NCBI RefSeq assembly: GCF_018614655.1
Contig: NZ_JAGGOG010000013.1
Location: 124,001 to 188,000, forward strand
Length of the DNA: 64,000 nt
From: Pseudomonas fluorescens
GTDB lineage: Bacteria > Pseudomonadota > Gammaproteobacteria > Pseudomonadales > Pseudomonadaceae
Direction of reading: 5' to 3'
Shown here: one piece after another, positions 35,326-44,871 of the stretch
How the letters are laid out: each line of letters opens with the position of its first letter
How positions within the stretch are numbered: the stretch's first letter is position 1
Position numbers and translations under genes: made by a program
The notes under the pieces: model-generated
Seen by the model: the letters and a program-made list of their open reading frames with translations, nothing else
What the model was told of the DNA's origin: nothing
Database searches by the model: none

Positions 35326-36348
35326 TCAAACAGCTTCTACCTGCAATGCTACACGCTCACGGCACGGGCATTCGTCCATATATCGGTGAGCCTCGACGAA
35401 CTGGCTGAACGGAAACACCGTCGTCTTCAATGGCACCAGCACCTTGTCAGCGGTCAGCTGATTGATGTCACGCAACGCTCGTTGCAGCGCCACCTGGTCC
35501 TGGATGATGCCCAGTTCCGGCTTGCCGGTGAAGTTACCGATGCAGTGCACAAAGAACTGAATGTTCTTCTGGAACGCGGCACAGGCCGGGAACGGCGTCT
35601 GGTTACCACCTTGCAGGCCATAGAGCACCAGGCTGCCACGGGGTGCCAGGACATCGCCCAACAGCGACATCTGCGGGCCACCCAGACCATCGAACACCAC
35701 ATCGACACCACGGTTGTCGGTGAACTTGTTGATCTGCATCAGCAAGTCCTGCTCTTCGGTGACAATCACCTTCTCTGCGCCCAGGGACAGCAGGTATTCA
35801 CGTTCATCAGCCGTCTTGGTCGCGGCAATCACCCGCACACCCAGGGCTTTACCCAGTTGCACGAACGAAGGGCCGGCACAGTGACTGGCGTCCGTCACCA
35901 AGGCAAATTGCCCGGGTTTGACCCGCGCCAAATCGATATAGGCAAAGTAGGCAATCAACAGTGGCGTGTAGTGCACGCTGGCCTGCACCGGGCTCAAGAC
36001 ATCCGGGTAACGGGTCAGGGCCGAACGGGGCAGGACGATCTGTTCGCCATACACAGGGTAGTCATTGGGGCTTTCGGCCGGAAAGCTGGCGACCTTGTCA
36101 CCCACCTTCAAGTCGTCGACGCCCTCGCCCACGGCAACCACCACACCGGCCATTTCATGGCCCAGGCCGGATGGCAGGCGTGCTTGGGACGACGCCAGGT
36201 TCTGGCGCCAGAGAATGTCGTACCAGCTGATGCCAATCGCTTCGACACGCACCTGCACTTCGCCCGGTGCGGGCTTTGCGGCTGCATGCTCTTCGCATTT
36301 GAGCACCTCGGCCGGACCAAACTTGTGAAAACGGATCGTGCGGGACAT
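35326..36348 (-). CDS. mexS: MexS-type zinc-family quinone oxidoreductase
   Basis: A 340-residue MDR/zeta-crystallin family oxidoreductase. Features are the GHEMAGVVVAVGEGV and KVGDKVASFP motifs, a Rossmann fold around ARVKPGQFALVTDASHCAG, and VVFDGLGGPQMSLLG. It is divergent from a MexT-like LysR gene next to mexE-mexF-oprN, exactly the P. aeruginosa order (PA2491-PA2495). In that species loss of MexS raises MexT activity. ATG at 36348 has GAGG seven bases upstream. It appears intact. Confidence 0.9.
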   Translation of the reverse strand: MSRTIRFHKFGPAEVLKCEEHAAAKPAPGEVQVRVEAIGISWYDILWRQNLASSQARLPSGLGHEMAGVVVAVGEGVDDLKVGDKVASFPAESPNDYPVYGEQIVLPRSALTRYPDVLSPVQASVHYTPLLIAYFAYIDLARVKPGQFALVTDASHCAGPSFVQLGKALGVRVIAATKTADEREYLLSLGAEKVIVTEEQDLLMQINKFTDNRGVDVVFDGLGGPQMSLLGDVLAPRGSLVLYGLQGGNQTPFPACAAFQKNIQFFVHCIGNFTGKPELGIIQDQVALQRALRDINQLTADKVLVPLKTTVFPFSQFVEAHRYMDECPCRERVALQVEAV

Positions 36349-36595
36349 CGCAAACCTCGTCAAAGTAACCTCTAATGCCACGAACTTTATCTGGGCTTTG
36401 GGAGCAAGGCCATCGGTCGCCGTTAATAGTCGACATGCCTGTCATTGATTCCGCAGATGAGGAAAGCAGCTCTATCTACGTAGGAAATCTCAATTAGCCG
36501 GTGCAGAGTAGCAGCCTTTCCCCGTAAGATTCATGCCGGCCATTGTTCTCATGTGGCCGCTCTCGTCAAGTTTGCTGACTCTTCCAGGACACAAG

Positions 36596-37510
36596 ATGAA
36601 CCGCAACGACCTACGTCGTGTCGACCTTAACCTGTTGATCGTATTCGAAACCTTGATGCATGAGCGCAGTGTGACCCGCGCCGCCGAGAAACTGTTCCTC
36701 GGCCAGCCGGCCATCAGCGCCGCCTTGTCACGCCTGCGCGGGCTGTTCGATGACCCCCTGTTCGTGCGTACCGGCCGCAGCATGGAGCCTTCGGCCCGGG
36801 CCGTGGAAATCTTTGCCCTGCTCTCCCCGGCCCTGGATTCGATCTCCACGGCGGTCAGCCGTGCCTCCGAGTTCGACCCGGCCACCAGCACCGCGGTGTT
36901 TCGTATCGGCTTGTCTGACGATGTTGAATTCGCGTTGCTGCCCCAGTTGCTCAAGCGCCTGCGGGCCGAAGCCCCGGGAATCGTGCTGGTGATACGCCGC
37001 GTCAACTACATATTGATGCCAGGTTTGCTGGCCTCCGGAGAAATCTCCATCGGCGTCAGCTACACCACCGACCTGCCGGCCAACGCCAAGCGCAAGGTGC
37101 TGCGGCGCAGCAAACCCAAGTTGCTGCGGGCGGACAGCATGCCCGGTGCATTGAGCCTGGATGACTTCTGCGCCCGCCCCCATGCCCTGGTGTCCTTTGC
37201 CGGCGATCTGAGCGGATTTATTGATGAAGAACTGGAAAAGCTCGACCGCAAGCGCCACGTGGTGCTGGCCGTGCCTCAGTTCAATGGATTGGGCACACTG
37301 CTGGCGGGTACCGATATCCTGGCCACCGTGCCGGACTACACCGCAGAAGCGCTGACCGCTGCGGGAGGGTTACGGGCGGAAGATCCGCCGTTGCCGACGC
37401 GTACTTTCGAGTTGCATATGGCTTGGCGTGGTTCCCAGGACAACGATCCGGGGGAGCGCTGGTTAAGGTCGCGGATTCAGATGTTTTTTGGCGACCCGGA
37501 TAGCCTGTAA
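36596..37510 (+). CDS. mexT: LysR-type activator of the MexEF-OprN pump
   Basis: A 304-residue LysR protein beginning MNRNDLRRVDLNLLIVFETL. The helix-turn-helix is SVTRAAEKLFLGQPAISAALSRLR, and a substrate-binding domain follows. Much of the sequence is close to P. aeruginosa MexT as I remember it. ATG at 36596 has AGGA six bases upstream, and the longer frame from 36533 has no such support. The frame is intact, without the small insertion that inactivates mexT in some P. aeruginosa strains. It should activate mexEF-oprN and probably mexS. Confidence 0.93.
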   Translation: MNRNDLRRVDLNLLIVFETLMHERSVTRAAEKLFLGQPAISAALSRLRGLFDDPLFVRTGRSMEPSARAVEIFALLSPALDSISTAVSRASEFDPATSTAVFRIGLSDDVEFALLPQLLKRLRAEAPGIVLVIRRVNYILMPGLLASGEISIGVSYTTDLPANAKRKVLRRSKPKLLRADSMPGALSLDDFCARPHALVSFAGDLSGFIDEELEKLDRKRHVVLAVPQFNGLGTLLAGTDILATVPDYTAEALTAAGGLRAEDPPLPTRTFELHMAWRGSQDNDPGERWLRSRIQMFFGDPDSL

Positions 37511-37585
37511 CACCGGCAGCTCCTCAATTTGGAGTGGCAACTACCCCGGCAATGTTCCTTGCGCCCTCTGCAACAGTCTTTTGTT

Positions 37586-37609
37586 ATCAACCATATTGAT
37601 AGCACCCTA
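37586..37609 (+). promoter_or_regulatory. MexT-box-like site upstream of mexE
   Basis: ATCA-N5-ATTGAT-N4 fits part of the MexT consensus ATCA-N5-GTCGAT-N4-ACYAT, with the GTC half altered. It lies about 140 bp before the mexE start. A perfect atcatt-ccg-aatgat palindrome also lies at 37648-37662. Assignment is by resemblance only. Confidence 0.4.
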
Positions 37610-37747
37610 ACGAAAGCCCCATCCTAGAGGGCTCGATTCGCGCTTATATCATTCCGAATGATAGTTACCTTTGTTTCATTCGATTCGTGAGATAGCACCT
37701 CGCCGAGCATGATCCGCCCATCTCAAATACATTGGCGGATGCACCTC

Positions 37748-38992
37748 ATGGAACAGTCACTCAAACATTTGCGCTATCCCCTGGCCATTTTGGCCGTGCT
37801 GGTGATGAGCGCATGCGGCAAGACCCCTGACCAAGCGGCCGCCATGCCACCGAGCAAAGTGAGTGTGGCAAAAGTCATTGAACAACCTGTCAACGAGTGG
37901 GACGAGTTCACCGGTCGTCTGGAAGCCCCGGAGACCGTGCAAATTCGTCCGCGCGTGTCCGGCCAGATCGACCAGGTCGCTTTCACCGAAGGCGCACTGG
38001 TCAAGAAAGGCGACTTGCTGTTCCAGATCGACCCGCGCCCGTTCCAGGCCGAAGTGCGCCGCCTCGAAGCCCAGTTAGCCCAAACCCGCGCCGCAGCGAC
38101 CCGCAGCGATAACGAAGCCCAGCGCGGCGAACGCCTGCGCCAGAGCAACGCGATCTCCGCCGAACTCGCCGACTCGCGCACCACCGCCGCCCAGGAAGCC
38201 CGCGCCGCTGTTGCCGGGATCCAGGCGCAGTTGGACCTGGCGAAACTGAACCTGAGCTTCACCCGCGTCACCGCCCCTATCAGCGGTCGTGTCAGCCGTG
38301 CCGACATCACCGCCGGCAACCTGGTGACCGCCGACGTCACCGAGTTGACCAGTGTGGTTTCCACCGACAAGGTCTACGCCTACTTCGACGCCGATGAGCG
38401 CGTGTACCTCAAGTACACCGAACTGGCTCGCCAGGGTCGTCGTGGCACCACCACCCCGGTGTACCTGGGCCTGTCCAACGAAGACGGCAACCCGCACCTG
38501 GGTCAGATGAACTTCGTCGACAACCAGGTCAACCCGGCCACCGGCACCATTCGTGGTCGCGCCGTGTTCGACAACACTGACGGACGCTTCACCCCCGGCC
38601 TGTATGCACGCCTGAAACTGGTGGGCAGCGGCACCTACTCCGCCGTGTTGATCAACGACGAAGCGGTCGGTACCGACCTGGGCAAGAAGTTCGTGCTGGT
38701 GATGGATGGCGACAACAAATCGTCGTACCGCGCCGTGGAACTGGGGCCGAAGATCGAAGGTTTGCGCATCGTGCGCAGCGGCCTGAACAAGGACGACACC
38801 ATTATCGTCAAGGGCCTGCAGCGGGTTCGCCCGGGATCGCCGGTAGCCCCGGAAACCATCCCGATGGCCAGCAAGGAAACCCTCGCCGCATTGGCACAAC
38901 AACGACAAGCGCTTGAAGCCAGCAACCTGGAGCAAGTGGCGCCGGATAAAGCCGCGCCCAAGCTCGCAAGTAGCGCGACTCCACGCGGTTAA
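37748..38992 (+). CDS. mexE: RND efflux membrane fusion protein
   Basis: A 414-residue periplasmic lipoprotein adaptor of the MexEF-OprN pump. The start MEQSLKHLRYPLAILAVL at 37748 fits MexE and leads to a lipobox (MSAC, Cys at about residue 24). The upstream frame to 37709 adds 13 codons with no better site. The lipoyl half motifs ETVQIRPRVSGQIDQVAF and LSFTRVTAPISGRVSRADI, and the C-terminal GLQRVRPGSPVAPETIP are as in the family. It is first of the three-gene operon, 15 bp before mexF. Confidence 0.94.
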   Translation: MEQSLKHLRYPLAILAVLVMSACGKTPDQAAAMPPSKVSVAKVIEQPVNEWDEFTGRLEAPETVQIRPRVSGQIDQVAFTEGALVKKGDLLFQIDPRPFQAEVRRLEAQLAQTRAAATRSDNEAQRGERLRQSNAISAELADSRTTAAQEARAAVAGIQAQLDLAKLNLSFTRVTAPISGRVSRADITAGNLVTADVTELTSVVSTDKVYAYFDADERVYLKYTELARQGRRGTTTPVYLGLSNEDGNPHLGQMNFVDNQVNPATGTIRGRAVFDNTDGRFTPGLYARLKLVGSGTYSAVLINDEAVGTDLGKKFVLVMDGDNKSSYRAVELGPKIEGLRIVRSGLNKDDTIIVKGLQRVRPGSPVAPETIPMASKETLAALAQQRQALEASNLEQVAPDKAAPKLASSATPRG

Positions 38993-39007
38993 GGGACAAC
39001 ACTCAAG

Positions 39008-42000
39008 ATGAATTTTTCCCAGTTCTTCATTTCGCGGCCGATCTTCGCAGCGGTGCTGTCGCTGTTGATCCTGATCGCCGGCGCCATTTCGCTGTTCCAG
39101 TTACCGATCAGCGAATACCCGGAAGTAGTGCCACCTACCGTGGTGGTACGCGCCAACTTCCCGGGCGCCAACCCGAAGGTCATCGGTGAAACCGTTGCCG
39201 CTCCCCTGGAGCAAGCCATTACCGGCGTCGAGAACATGCTGTACATGTCCTCGCAGTCGACGGCTGACGGCAAGATCACCCTGACCATCACCTTCGCCCT
39301 CGGCACCGACCTGGATAACGCCCAGGTGCAGGTACAGAACCGCGTCACCCGGACCCAGCCCAAGCTGCCGGAAGAAGTGACCCGGATCGGTATCACCGTG
39401 GACAAGGCGTCCCCCGACCTGACCATGGTTGTGCACTTGACCTCACCGGACAAGCGCTACGACATGCTCTACCTGTCCAACTACGCCATCCTCAATATCA
39501 AGGATGAGCTGGCGCGCCTGGGCGGCGTGGGTGACGTGCAATTGTTCGGCATGGGCGATTACTCCCTGCGGGTATGGCTGGACCCGAACAAGACCGCTTC
39601 ACGCAACCTGACCGCCACCGACGTGGTGACCGCAATCCGTGAGCAGAACCGTCAAGTGGCCGCCGGTGCCCTGGGCGCTCCGCCTGCGCCGAATGCCACC
39701 AGCTTCCAATTGTCGGTCAACACACAGGGCCGTCTGGTCACCGAGGAAGAGTTCGAGAACATCATCATTCGTTCCGGCGATAACGGTGAGATCACCCGCC
39801 TGAAAGACATCGCACGGGTAGAACTGGGCTCCAGTCAGTACGCCTTGCGTTCGTTGCTCAATAACCAGCCGGCGGTGGCGATCCCAATCTTCCAGCGTCC
39901 GGGTTCCAACGCCATCGAGATCTCCAATGAAGTGCGCGCCAAGATGGCGGAGCTCAAGCAGAGCTTCCCTGAAGGCATGGATTTCAGCATCGTCTATGAC
40001 CCGACCATCTTCGTACGTGGCTCCATCGAGGCGGTGGTTCACACCCTGTTCGAAGCACTGATCCTGGTGGTGCTGGTGGTGATCCTGTTCCTGCAAACCT
40101 GGCGCGCCTCGATCATTCCGTTGGTGGCGGTGCCGGTATCGTTGATCGGTACCTTTGCGGTCATGCACCTGTTTGGCTTCTCCCTCAACGCCCTGTCGCT
40201 GTTCGGGCTGGTATTGGCCATCGGTATCGTGGTGGACGACGCCATCGTGGTGGTGGAGAACGTCGAGCGAAACATCGAGTTGGGCCTGGAGCCGTTCGAG
40301 GCCACCAAAAAGGCCATGAGCGAAGTGACCGGCCCGATCATCGCCACGGCGCTGGTGCTGTGTGCGGTGTTTATTCCGGCCGCATTCATCAGCGGCTTGA
40401 CTGGGCAGTTCTACAAACAGTTCGCCTTGACCATTGCGATTTCGACGGTGATCTCGGCCTTCAACTCGTTGACCTTGTCCCCTGCCCTGGCCGCCGTGTT
40501 GCTGCGCAGCCATGACGCGCCGAAGGATCGTTTCTCGAAAGTCCTCGACGGGATCTTCGGTGCCTGGTTGTTCCGCCCGTTCAACCGTTTCTTCGATAAA
40601 GCCAGTCATGGCTACGTCGGTACCGTACGCCGGGTGATTCGCGGCAGCGGCATCGCGCTGTTCCTGTACGCCGGTTTGATGGTGCTGACCTGGTTCGGTT
40701 TTGCTCACACCCCTACCGGTTTCGTACCCGCCCAGGACAAGCAATACCTGGTGGCCTTCGCTCAATTGCCGGACGCCGCGAGCCTGGACCGCACCGAAGA
40801 CGTGATCAAACGCATGTCTGACATCGCCCTGAAGCAGCCGGGCGTGGAAAGCGCCGTGGCGTTCCCGGGCCTGTCGATCAACGGGTTCACCAACAGCCCG
40901 AACAGCGGCATCGTCTTCGTGACCTTGAAGCCGTTCGATGAGCGTAAAGGTGCGGGTATGTCCGCCGGTGCGATTGCCGGGGCATTGAACGGCAAGTACA
41001 GCGACATCCAGGAAGCCTACATGGCGATCTTCCCACCGCCGCCGGTACAGGGCCTGGGCACCATTGGCGGGTTCCGCCTGCAAGTTGAAGACCGTGGCAA
41101 CCTGGGTTACGACGAGCTGTACAAAGAAGTGCAGAACATCATCACCAAGAGCCGCACCGTGCCGGAACTGGCCGGGTTGTTCACCAGCTACACAGTCAAC
41201 GTGCCGCAGGTGGATGCCGCTATCGACCGGGAAAAGGCCAAGACCCACGGCGTGGCGATCAGCGACATCTTCGACACTCTGCAGATTTACCTGGGTTCGC
41301 TGTATGCCAACGACTTCAACCGCTTCGGTCGTACCTATCAGGTCAACGTGCAGGCTGAACAACAATTCCGCCTGGATTCCGAGCAGATTGGTCAGTTGAA
41401 AGTGCGCAACAACAAAGGCGAGATGATCCCGTTGGCGACCTTTATCAAGGTCAGCGACACCTCGGGCCCGGACCGTGTGATGCACTACAACGGTTTCATT
41501 ACCGCCGAGATCAACGGTAACGCGGCACCGGGCTACAGCTCCGGCCAGGCCCAGATTGCCATCGAGAAACTGCTCAAAGACGAACTGCCCAACGGCATGA
41601 CCTACGAGTGGACCGACCTGACCTATCAGCAGATCCTCTCGGGCAATACCGCGCTGTTCGTGTTCCCGCTCTGCGTACTGCTGGCGTTCCTGGTACTGGC
41701 CGCTCAATACGAAAGCTGGAGCCTGCCGCTGGCGGTGATCCTGATCGTACCGATGACCCTGCTGTCGGCCATCACCGGGGTGATTCTCTCCGGCGGCGAC
41801 AACAACATCTTTACCCAGATCGGCTTGATCGTACTGGTGGGGCTTGCCTGTAAGAACGCGATTCTGATTGTCGAGTTCGCCAAGGATAAGCAGGAGGAAG
41901 GCCTTGATCCGCTCGCCGCGGTACTGGAGGCCTGCCGCCTGCGTCTGCGGCCGATCCTGATGACCTCGTTCGCCTTCATCATGGGTGTTGTGCCCCTGGT

Positions 42001-42187
42001 GTTCTCCAGCGGCGCCGGTGCCGAGATGCGTCATGCCATGGGCGTGGCGGTGTTCTCCGGGATGATCGGGGTGACCTTCTTCGGTCTGTTGCTGACGCCA
42101 GTGTTCTACGTATTGATCCGTCGTTTCGTCGAGCGCGGCGAAGCCCGCAAAGCGACCAAGGCCCTGAAGCTGGAGACACAGCAATGA
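39008..42187 (+). CDS. mexF: RND efflux pump inner-membrane transporter
   Basis: A 1059-residue HAE1-type RND antiporter that exports chloramphenicol, quinolones and some quorum-related molecules in P. aeruginosa. It starts MNFSQFFISRPIFAAVLSLL, has twelve membrane segments, and keeps the proton-relay Asp pair in LAIGIVVDDAIVVVENVERN. The periplasmic loops are full length. AAGGGAC precedes the ATG by about ten bases. The last codon overlaps the oprN start (ATGA), giving translational coupling. An antisense frame of 861 codons lies over it and is not a gene. Confidence 0.95.
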   Translation: MNFSQFFISRPIFAAVLSLLILIAGAISLFQLPISEYPEVVPPTVVVRANFPGANPKVIGETVAAPLEQAITGVENMLYMSSQSTADGKITLTITFALGTDLDNAQVQVQNRVTRTQPKLPEEVTRIGITVDKASPDLTMVVHLTSPDKRYDMLYLSNYAILNIKDELARLGGVGDVQLFGMGDYSLRVWLDPNKTASRNLTATDVVTAIREQNRQVAAGALGAPPAPNATSFQLSVNTQGRLVTEEEFENIIIRSGDNGEITRLKDIARVELGSSQYALRSLLNNQPAVAIPIFQRPGSNAIEISNEVRAKMAELKQSFPEGMDFSIVYDPTIFVRGSIEAVVHTLFEALILVVLVVILFLQTWRASIIPLVAVPVSLIGTFAVMHLFGFSLNALSLFGLVLAIGIVVDDAIVVVENVERNIELGLEPFEATKKAMSEVTGPIIATALVLCAVFIPAAFISGLTGQFYKQFALTIAISTVISAFNSLTLSPALAAVLLRSHDAPKDRFSKVLDGIFGAWLFRPFNRFFDKASHGYVGTVRRVIRGSGIALFLYAGLMVLTWFGFAHTPTGFVPAQDKQYLVAFAQLPDAASLDRTEDVIKRMSDIALKQPGVESAVAFPGLSINGFTNSPNSGIVFVTLKPFDERKGAGMSAGAIAGALNGKYSDIQEAYMAIFPPPPVQGLGTIGGFRLQVEDRGNLGYDELYKEVQNIITKSRTVPELAGLFTSYTVNVPQVDAAIDREKAKTHGVAISDIFDTLQIYLGSLYANDFNRFGRTYQVNVQAEQQFRLDSEQIGQLKVRNNKGEMIPLATFIKVSDTSGPDRVMHYNGFITAEINGNAAPGYSSGQAQIAIEKLLKDELPNGMTYEWTDLTYQQILSGNTALFVFPLCVLLAFLVLAAQYESWSLPLAVILIVPMTLLSAITGVILSGGDNNIFTQIGLIVLVGLACKNAILIVEFAKDKQEEGLDPLAAVLEACRLRLRPILMTSFAFIMGVVPLVFSSGAGAEMRHAMGVAVFSGMIGVTFFGLLLTPVFYVLIRRFVERGEARKATKALKLETQQ

Positions 42188-43599
42188 GCGTGAAAGTGTT
42201 CCTGCCGAGCTTGCTGGTACTGGCGCTGAGTGCCTGTGCCGTAGGCCCGGATTACAAGACCCAAACCTTGGATGCCGCCAATATCACGGCGGCCGCAGAC
42301 GCCAAGCAGTATGACCGTGCGAAATTCGAAGGCATCTGGTGGCAGCAGTTCGACGACCCGACCCTCAACCAGTTGGTAACGCAATCCCTGCAAGGCAACC
42401 GTGACCTGCGCGTAGCGTTTGCCCGCTTGCGGGCCGCGCGGGCGATCCGTGATGACGCCGCCAACGACGTGATGCCAGTGATCACCAGCCGCGTCAGCAG
42501 CGACGTGGGCAAGGGCCAGATCCCGGGCCAGACCACCAAACGCGTCAACAGCGAGCGTTACGACCTGGGCCTCGACATGGCCTGGGAAGTGGACTTGTTC
42601 GGTCGCATTCGTCGCAACCTGGAAGCCAGCGACGCTGACCAACAGGCCGCCGAAGCCGACCTCTATCAACTGCAAGTCACCCTGATTGCCGAGTTAGTGG
42701 ACGCTTACGGTCAACTACGGGGTGCGCAACTGCGCGAAAAAATCGCCGTGGCCAACCTGAAGAACCAGGCAGATTCGCGCGGGATTACCGTCAGCCTGCG
42801 GGACGCAGGTGTCGGCGATCAGCTTGACGTGGAGCGTGCCGATGCGCGCCTGGCAGCGGTTGAAGCCAGCGTGCCGCAATTGCAGGCCGAAGAAGTACGC
42901 GAGCGTAACCGTATCGCCACCCTCCTCGGCCAGCGCCCGGACAAGTTGACCGTGGACCTGAGCCCTAAAGACCTGCCGGCGATTGCCAAGGCCTTGCCGA
43001 TTGGTGATCCAGGACTACTGCTGCAACGTCGCCCGGACATTCTCAGCGCCGAACGCAAGCTGGCCGCCGCCACCGCGCGGATCGGCGTGGCCAAGGCCGA
43101 CCTGTTCCCCCGAGTCAGCCTCAGCGGCTTCCTCGGCTTTACCGCCGGGCGTGGATCGCAGATCGGTTCGGCCGCCGCCAATGCCTGGTCCCTGGGCCCA
43201 AGCATTACCTGGGCTGCATTCGACCTGGGCAGCGTGCGCGCTCGTTTGCGCGGTGCCGATGCTGAAGCCGATGGCGCCCTGGCGACCTACGAACAACAAG
43301 TGCTGCTGGCCCTGGAAGAGTCGGAAAACGCGTTCAGTGATTACGGCAAGCGCCAGCAACGTCTGGTCTCGCTGATTCGTCAGAGCGAGTCCAGCCGCGC
43401 CGCCGCCGACCTGGCCGAGATTCGCTACCGCGAAGGCACCGTGGACTTCCTGGTGCTGCTGGACGCCCAGCGTGAGCGCCTGGCGGCCGAAGATTCCCAG
43501 GCCCAGGCCGAAGTGGATCTGTATCGCGGTATTGTTGCGATCTACAAGGCATTGGGTGGTGGTTGGCAGCCGGACACCACGGTGGCCAGCGCAAAGTAA
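42184..43599 (+). CDS. oprN: RND efflux outer-membrane channel
   Basis: A 471-residue NodT/OprM-type lipoprotein channel. The signal ends in a lipobox (ALSACAVGPDY, Cys at about residue 18), followed by WWQQFDDPTLNQLVTQSL and the two TolC-like repeats. The second repeat includes LLQRRPDILSAERKLAAATARIGVAKADLFPRVSLSG. It completes the MexEF pump, overlaps mexF by four bases and is followed by a double-hairpin terminator. Confidence 0.94.
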   Translation: MSVKVFLPSLLVLALSACAVGPDYKTQTLDAANITAAADAKQYDRAKFEGIWWQQFDDPTLNQLVTQSLQGNRDLRVAFARLRAARAIRDDAANDVMPVITSRVSSDVGKGQIPGQTTKRVNSERYDLGLDMAWEVDLFGRIRRNLEASDADQQAAEADLYQLQVTLIAELVDAYGQLRGAQLREKIAVANLKNQADSRGITVSLRDAGVGDQLDVERADARLAAVEASVPQLQAEEVRERNRIATLLGQRPDKLTVDLSPKDLPAIAKALPIGDPGLLLQRRPDILSAERKLAAATARIGVAKADLFPRVSLSGFLGFTAGRGSQIGSAAANAWSLGPSITWAAFDLGSVRARLRGADAEADGALATYEQQVLLALEESENAFSDYGKRQQRLVSLIRQSESSRAAADLAEIRYREGTVDFLVLLDAQRERLAAEDSQAQAEVDLYRGIVAIYKALGGGWQPDTTVASAK

Positions 43600-43613
43600 T
43601 CTGAAGAGCTCCT

Positions 43614-43672
43614 TTGGTTGGTCGCATCCAACCAATTTTTAGCCTCGTGTCTCATTCGGTCGCGGGGCTTTT
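43614..43672 (+). terminator. Double-hairpin terminator after oprN
   Basis: The stem ttggttgg/ccaaccaa with a tcgcat loop is followed by TTTTT (43636-43640). A second stem agcctcg...cgcggggct is followed by eight T (about 43668-43676). The first serves oprN. The second U-rich arm may also limit readthrough into the convergent AraC gene. Confidence 0.9.
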
Positions 43673-43686
43673 TTTTGTCTGGCGTA

Positions 43687-44703
43687 TCAGTTGGCTTCGT
43701 TGAGAATCAAGCTACGGTAATGCCCCGGATTGGACCCCGACCACTTGCGAAAGGCCTTATAGAACGAGCTCACATCAGCAAACCCCAGGCGGGTCGCGAT
43801 GTCGACAAAGCTCATATCGGGCTCGGCCAGCCAGACAACGGCCAGTTCTTTGCGCACACTGTCCTTGAGCCCCTGATAAGTCTGGCCTTCTTCGGCCAGG
43901 CGACGGCGCAAGGTGGACGCCGACATGCACAGGCGGGTGGCCAGGCTCTCGGTTTCGGGCCAGGTGTCGGCTGGCATCTTGCGCAGATCGTTCTTGATCC
44001 CCATGGCCAGGCTGTCAGGGTCGCGGTATTTGACCAGGATGTTGGCCGGCGCACGGGCCAGGAAGCGCTTGAGTTCCTCGGCACTGCGCTTGATCGGCAA
44101 GTCGAGGCAATCAGCGGAAAAAATCATCCGTGTGCGAGGTCGATCAAAGCGCAGGTTGTCGGAAAACATCACCTGGTAATCGTCACAGAACGGCGGCGGC
44201 GGGCAGCGCAGCTCAATGGCGAGGATCGGAATGCGCCTGCCTACCAGCCAGCACGCCACACCGTGGACAATCATCCAATAGGTAAAGTAGGTGAACGCCC
44301 GCTTGGGCTCGGGCTTGGGTTCCAACAGCACGATCTCCGCCAGGCTTTGCTGGCGCACCAACTGGGCAGGCAAGTGGTCAAGCATTAACGACAGGAAGCC
44401 CAGGCCGGTTTCCAGCCCCGCCCCGAGGCCAATCTGCGCCATGGACGCACGACAGAGAAACTCCAGGCTGCCGGACTTGAGCTTGCGCGGGTCCATGCCG
44501 AAAAACTCATCGTCCAGGCGCCGTGCCAGCAACCGCCATAGCCGCGCATAAGCCATGGCCGGGACACGAGCGGCTGGTTGTTCCAGCAACGCCGGATCAA
44601 TCCCGACCTTGTTCAGGGCTTCATGGGTCGCAGCCCCCGGCGCACAGCTCTGTAGCAGGGCTTCGCGGACCAGATGGATGGAGATGGTGTCTTTTTCCGA
44701 CAT
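43687..44703 (-). CDS. AraC-family regulator with Arabinose_bd (OruR-like) domain
   Basis: A 338-residue regulator. The C-terminal AraC helix-turn-helix is ATRLCMSASTLRRRLAEEGQTYQGL and IATRLGFADVSSFYKAFRKWSG. The N-terminal region (RLLARRLDDEFFGMD..., VACWLVGRRIPILAIEL) belongs to the Arabinose_bd group that includes OruR and VirS-like proteins. The target is not known. The start at 44703 is the most homology-like, but no clear ribosome site is seen and other in-frame ATGs lie upstream. It is convergent to oprN and divergent from the efe operon. Confidence 0.83.
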   Translation of the reverse strand: MSEKDTISIHLVREALLQSCAPGAATHEALNKVGIDPALLEQPAARVPAMAYARLWRLLARRLDDEFFGMDPRKLKSGSLEFLCRASMAQIGLGAGLETGLGFLSLMLDHLPAQLVRQQSLAEIVLLEPKPEPKRAFTYFTYWMIVHGVACWLVGRRIPILAIELRCPPPPFCDDYQVMFSDNLRFDRPRTRMIFSADCLDLPIKRSAEELKRFLARAPANILVKYRDPDSLAMGIKNDLRKMPADTWPETESLATRLCMSASTLRRRLAEEGQTYQGLKDSVRKELAVVWLAEPDMSFVDIATRLGFADVSSFYKAFRKWSGSNPGHYRSLILNEAN

Positions 44704-44812
44704 GACGTATGAGGTAGCCCGGTTGTGCTGGAGATGTCGCGCATCATAGTGGGCGCAACGCCTCATCACCACCGTTCAGCCGCCGTTCAGCAAACGTCAA
44801 TAATAGCTATTT

Positions 44813-44831
44813 AGCAATGAGTATCATTATG
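44813..44831 (+). promoter_or_regulatory. Fur-box-like site before efeU
   Basis: aatgagtatcattatg is a 13-of-19 match to the GATAATGATAATCATTATC consensus when aligned at 44813. It lies about 40 bp before the efeU start. Iron-repressed expression is inferred; EfeUOB systems are commonly under Fur or low-pH control. Confidence 0.6.
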
Positions 44832-44871
44832 TTACAAATTAGCATCCTATCTAATGACGATTCGGTGCCGA

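Noticed and set aside
36349..36595. Second MexT box between mexS and mexT
   Set aside because: Only scattered GTCGAC-like resemblance was found; not above chance.
39599..42184. Antisense open frame of 861 codons over mexF
   Set aside because: It mirrors the codon structure of a clear RND gene. It has no ribosome site and no family resemblance.
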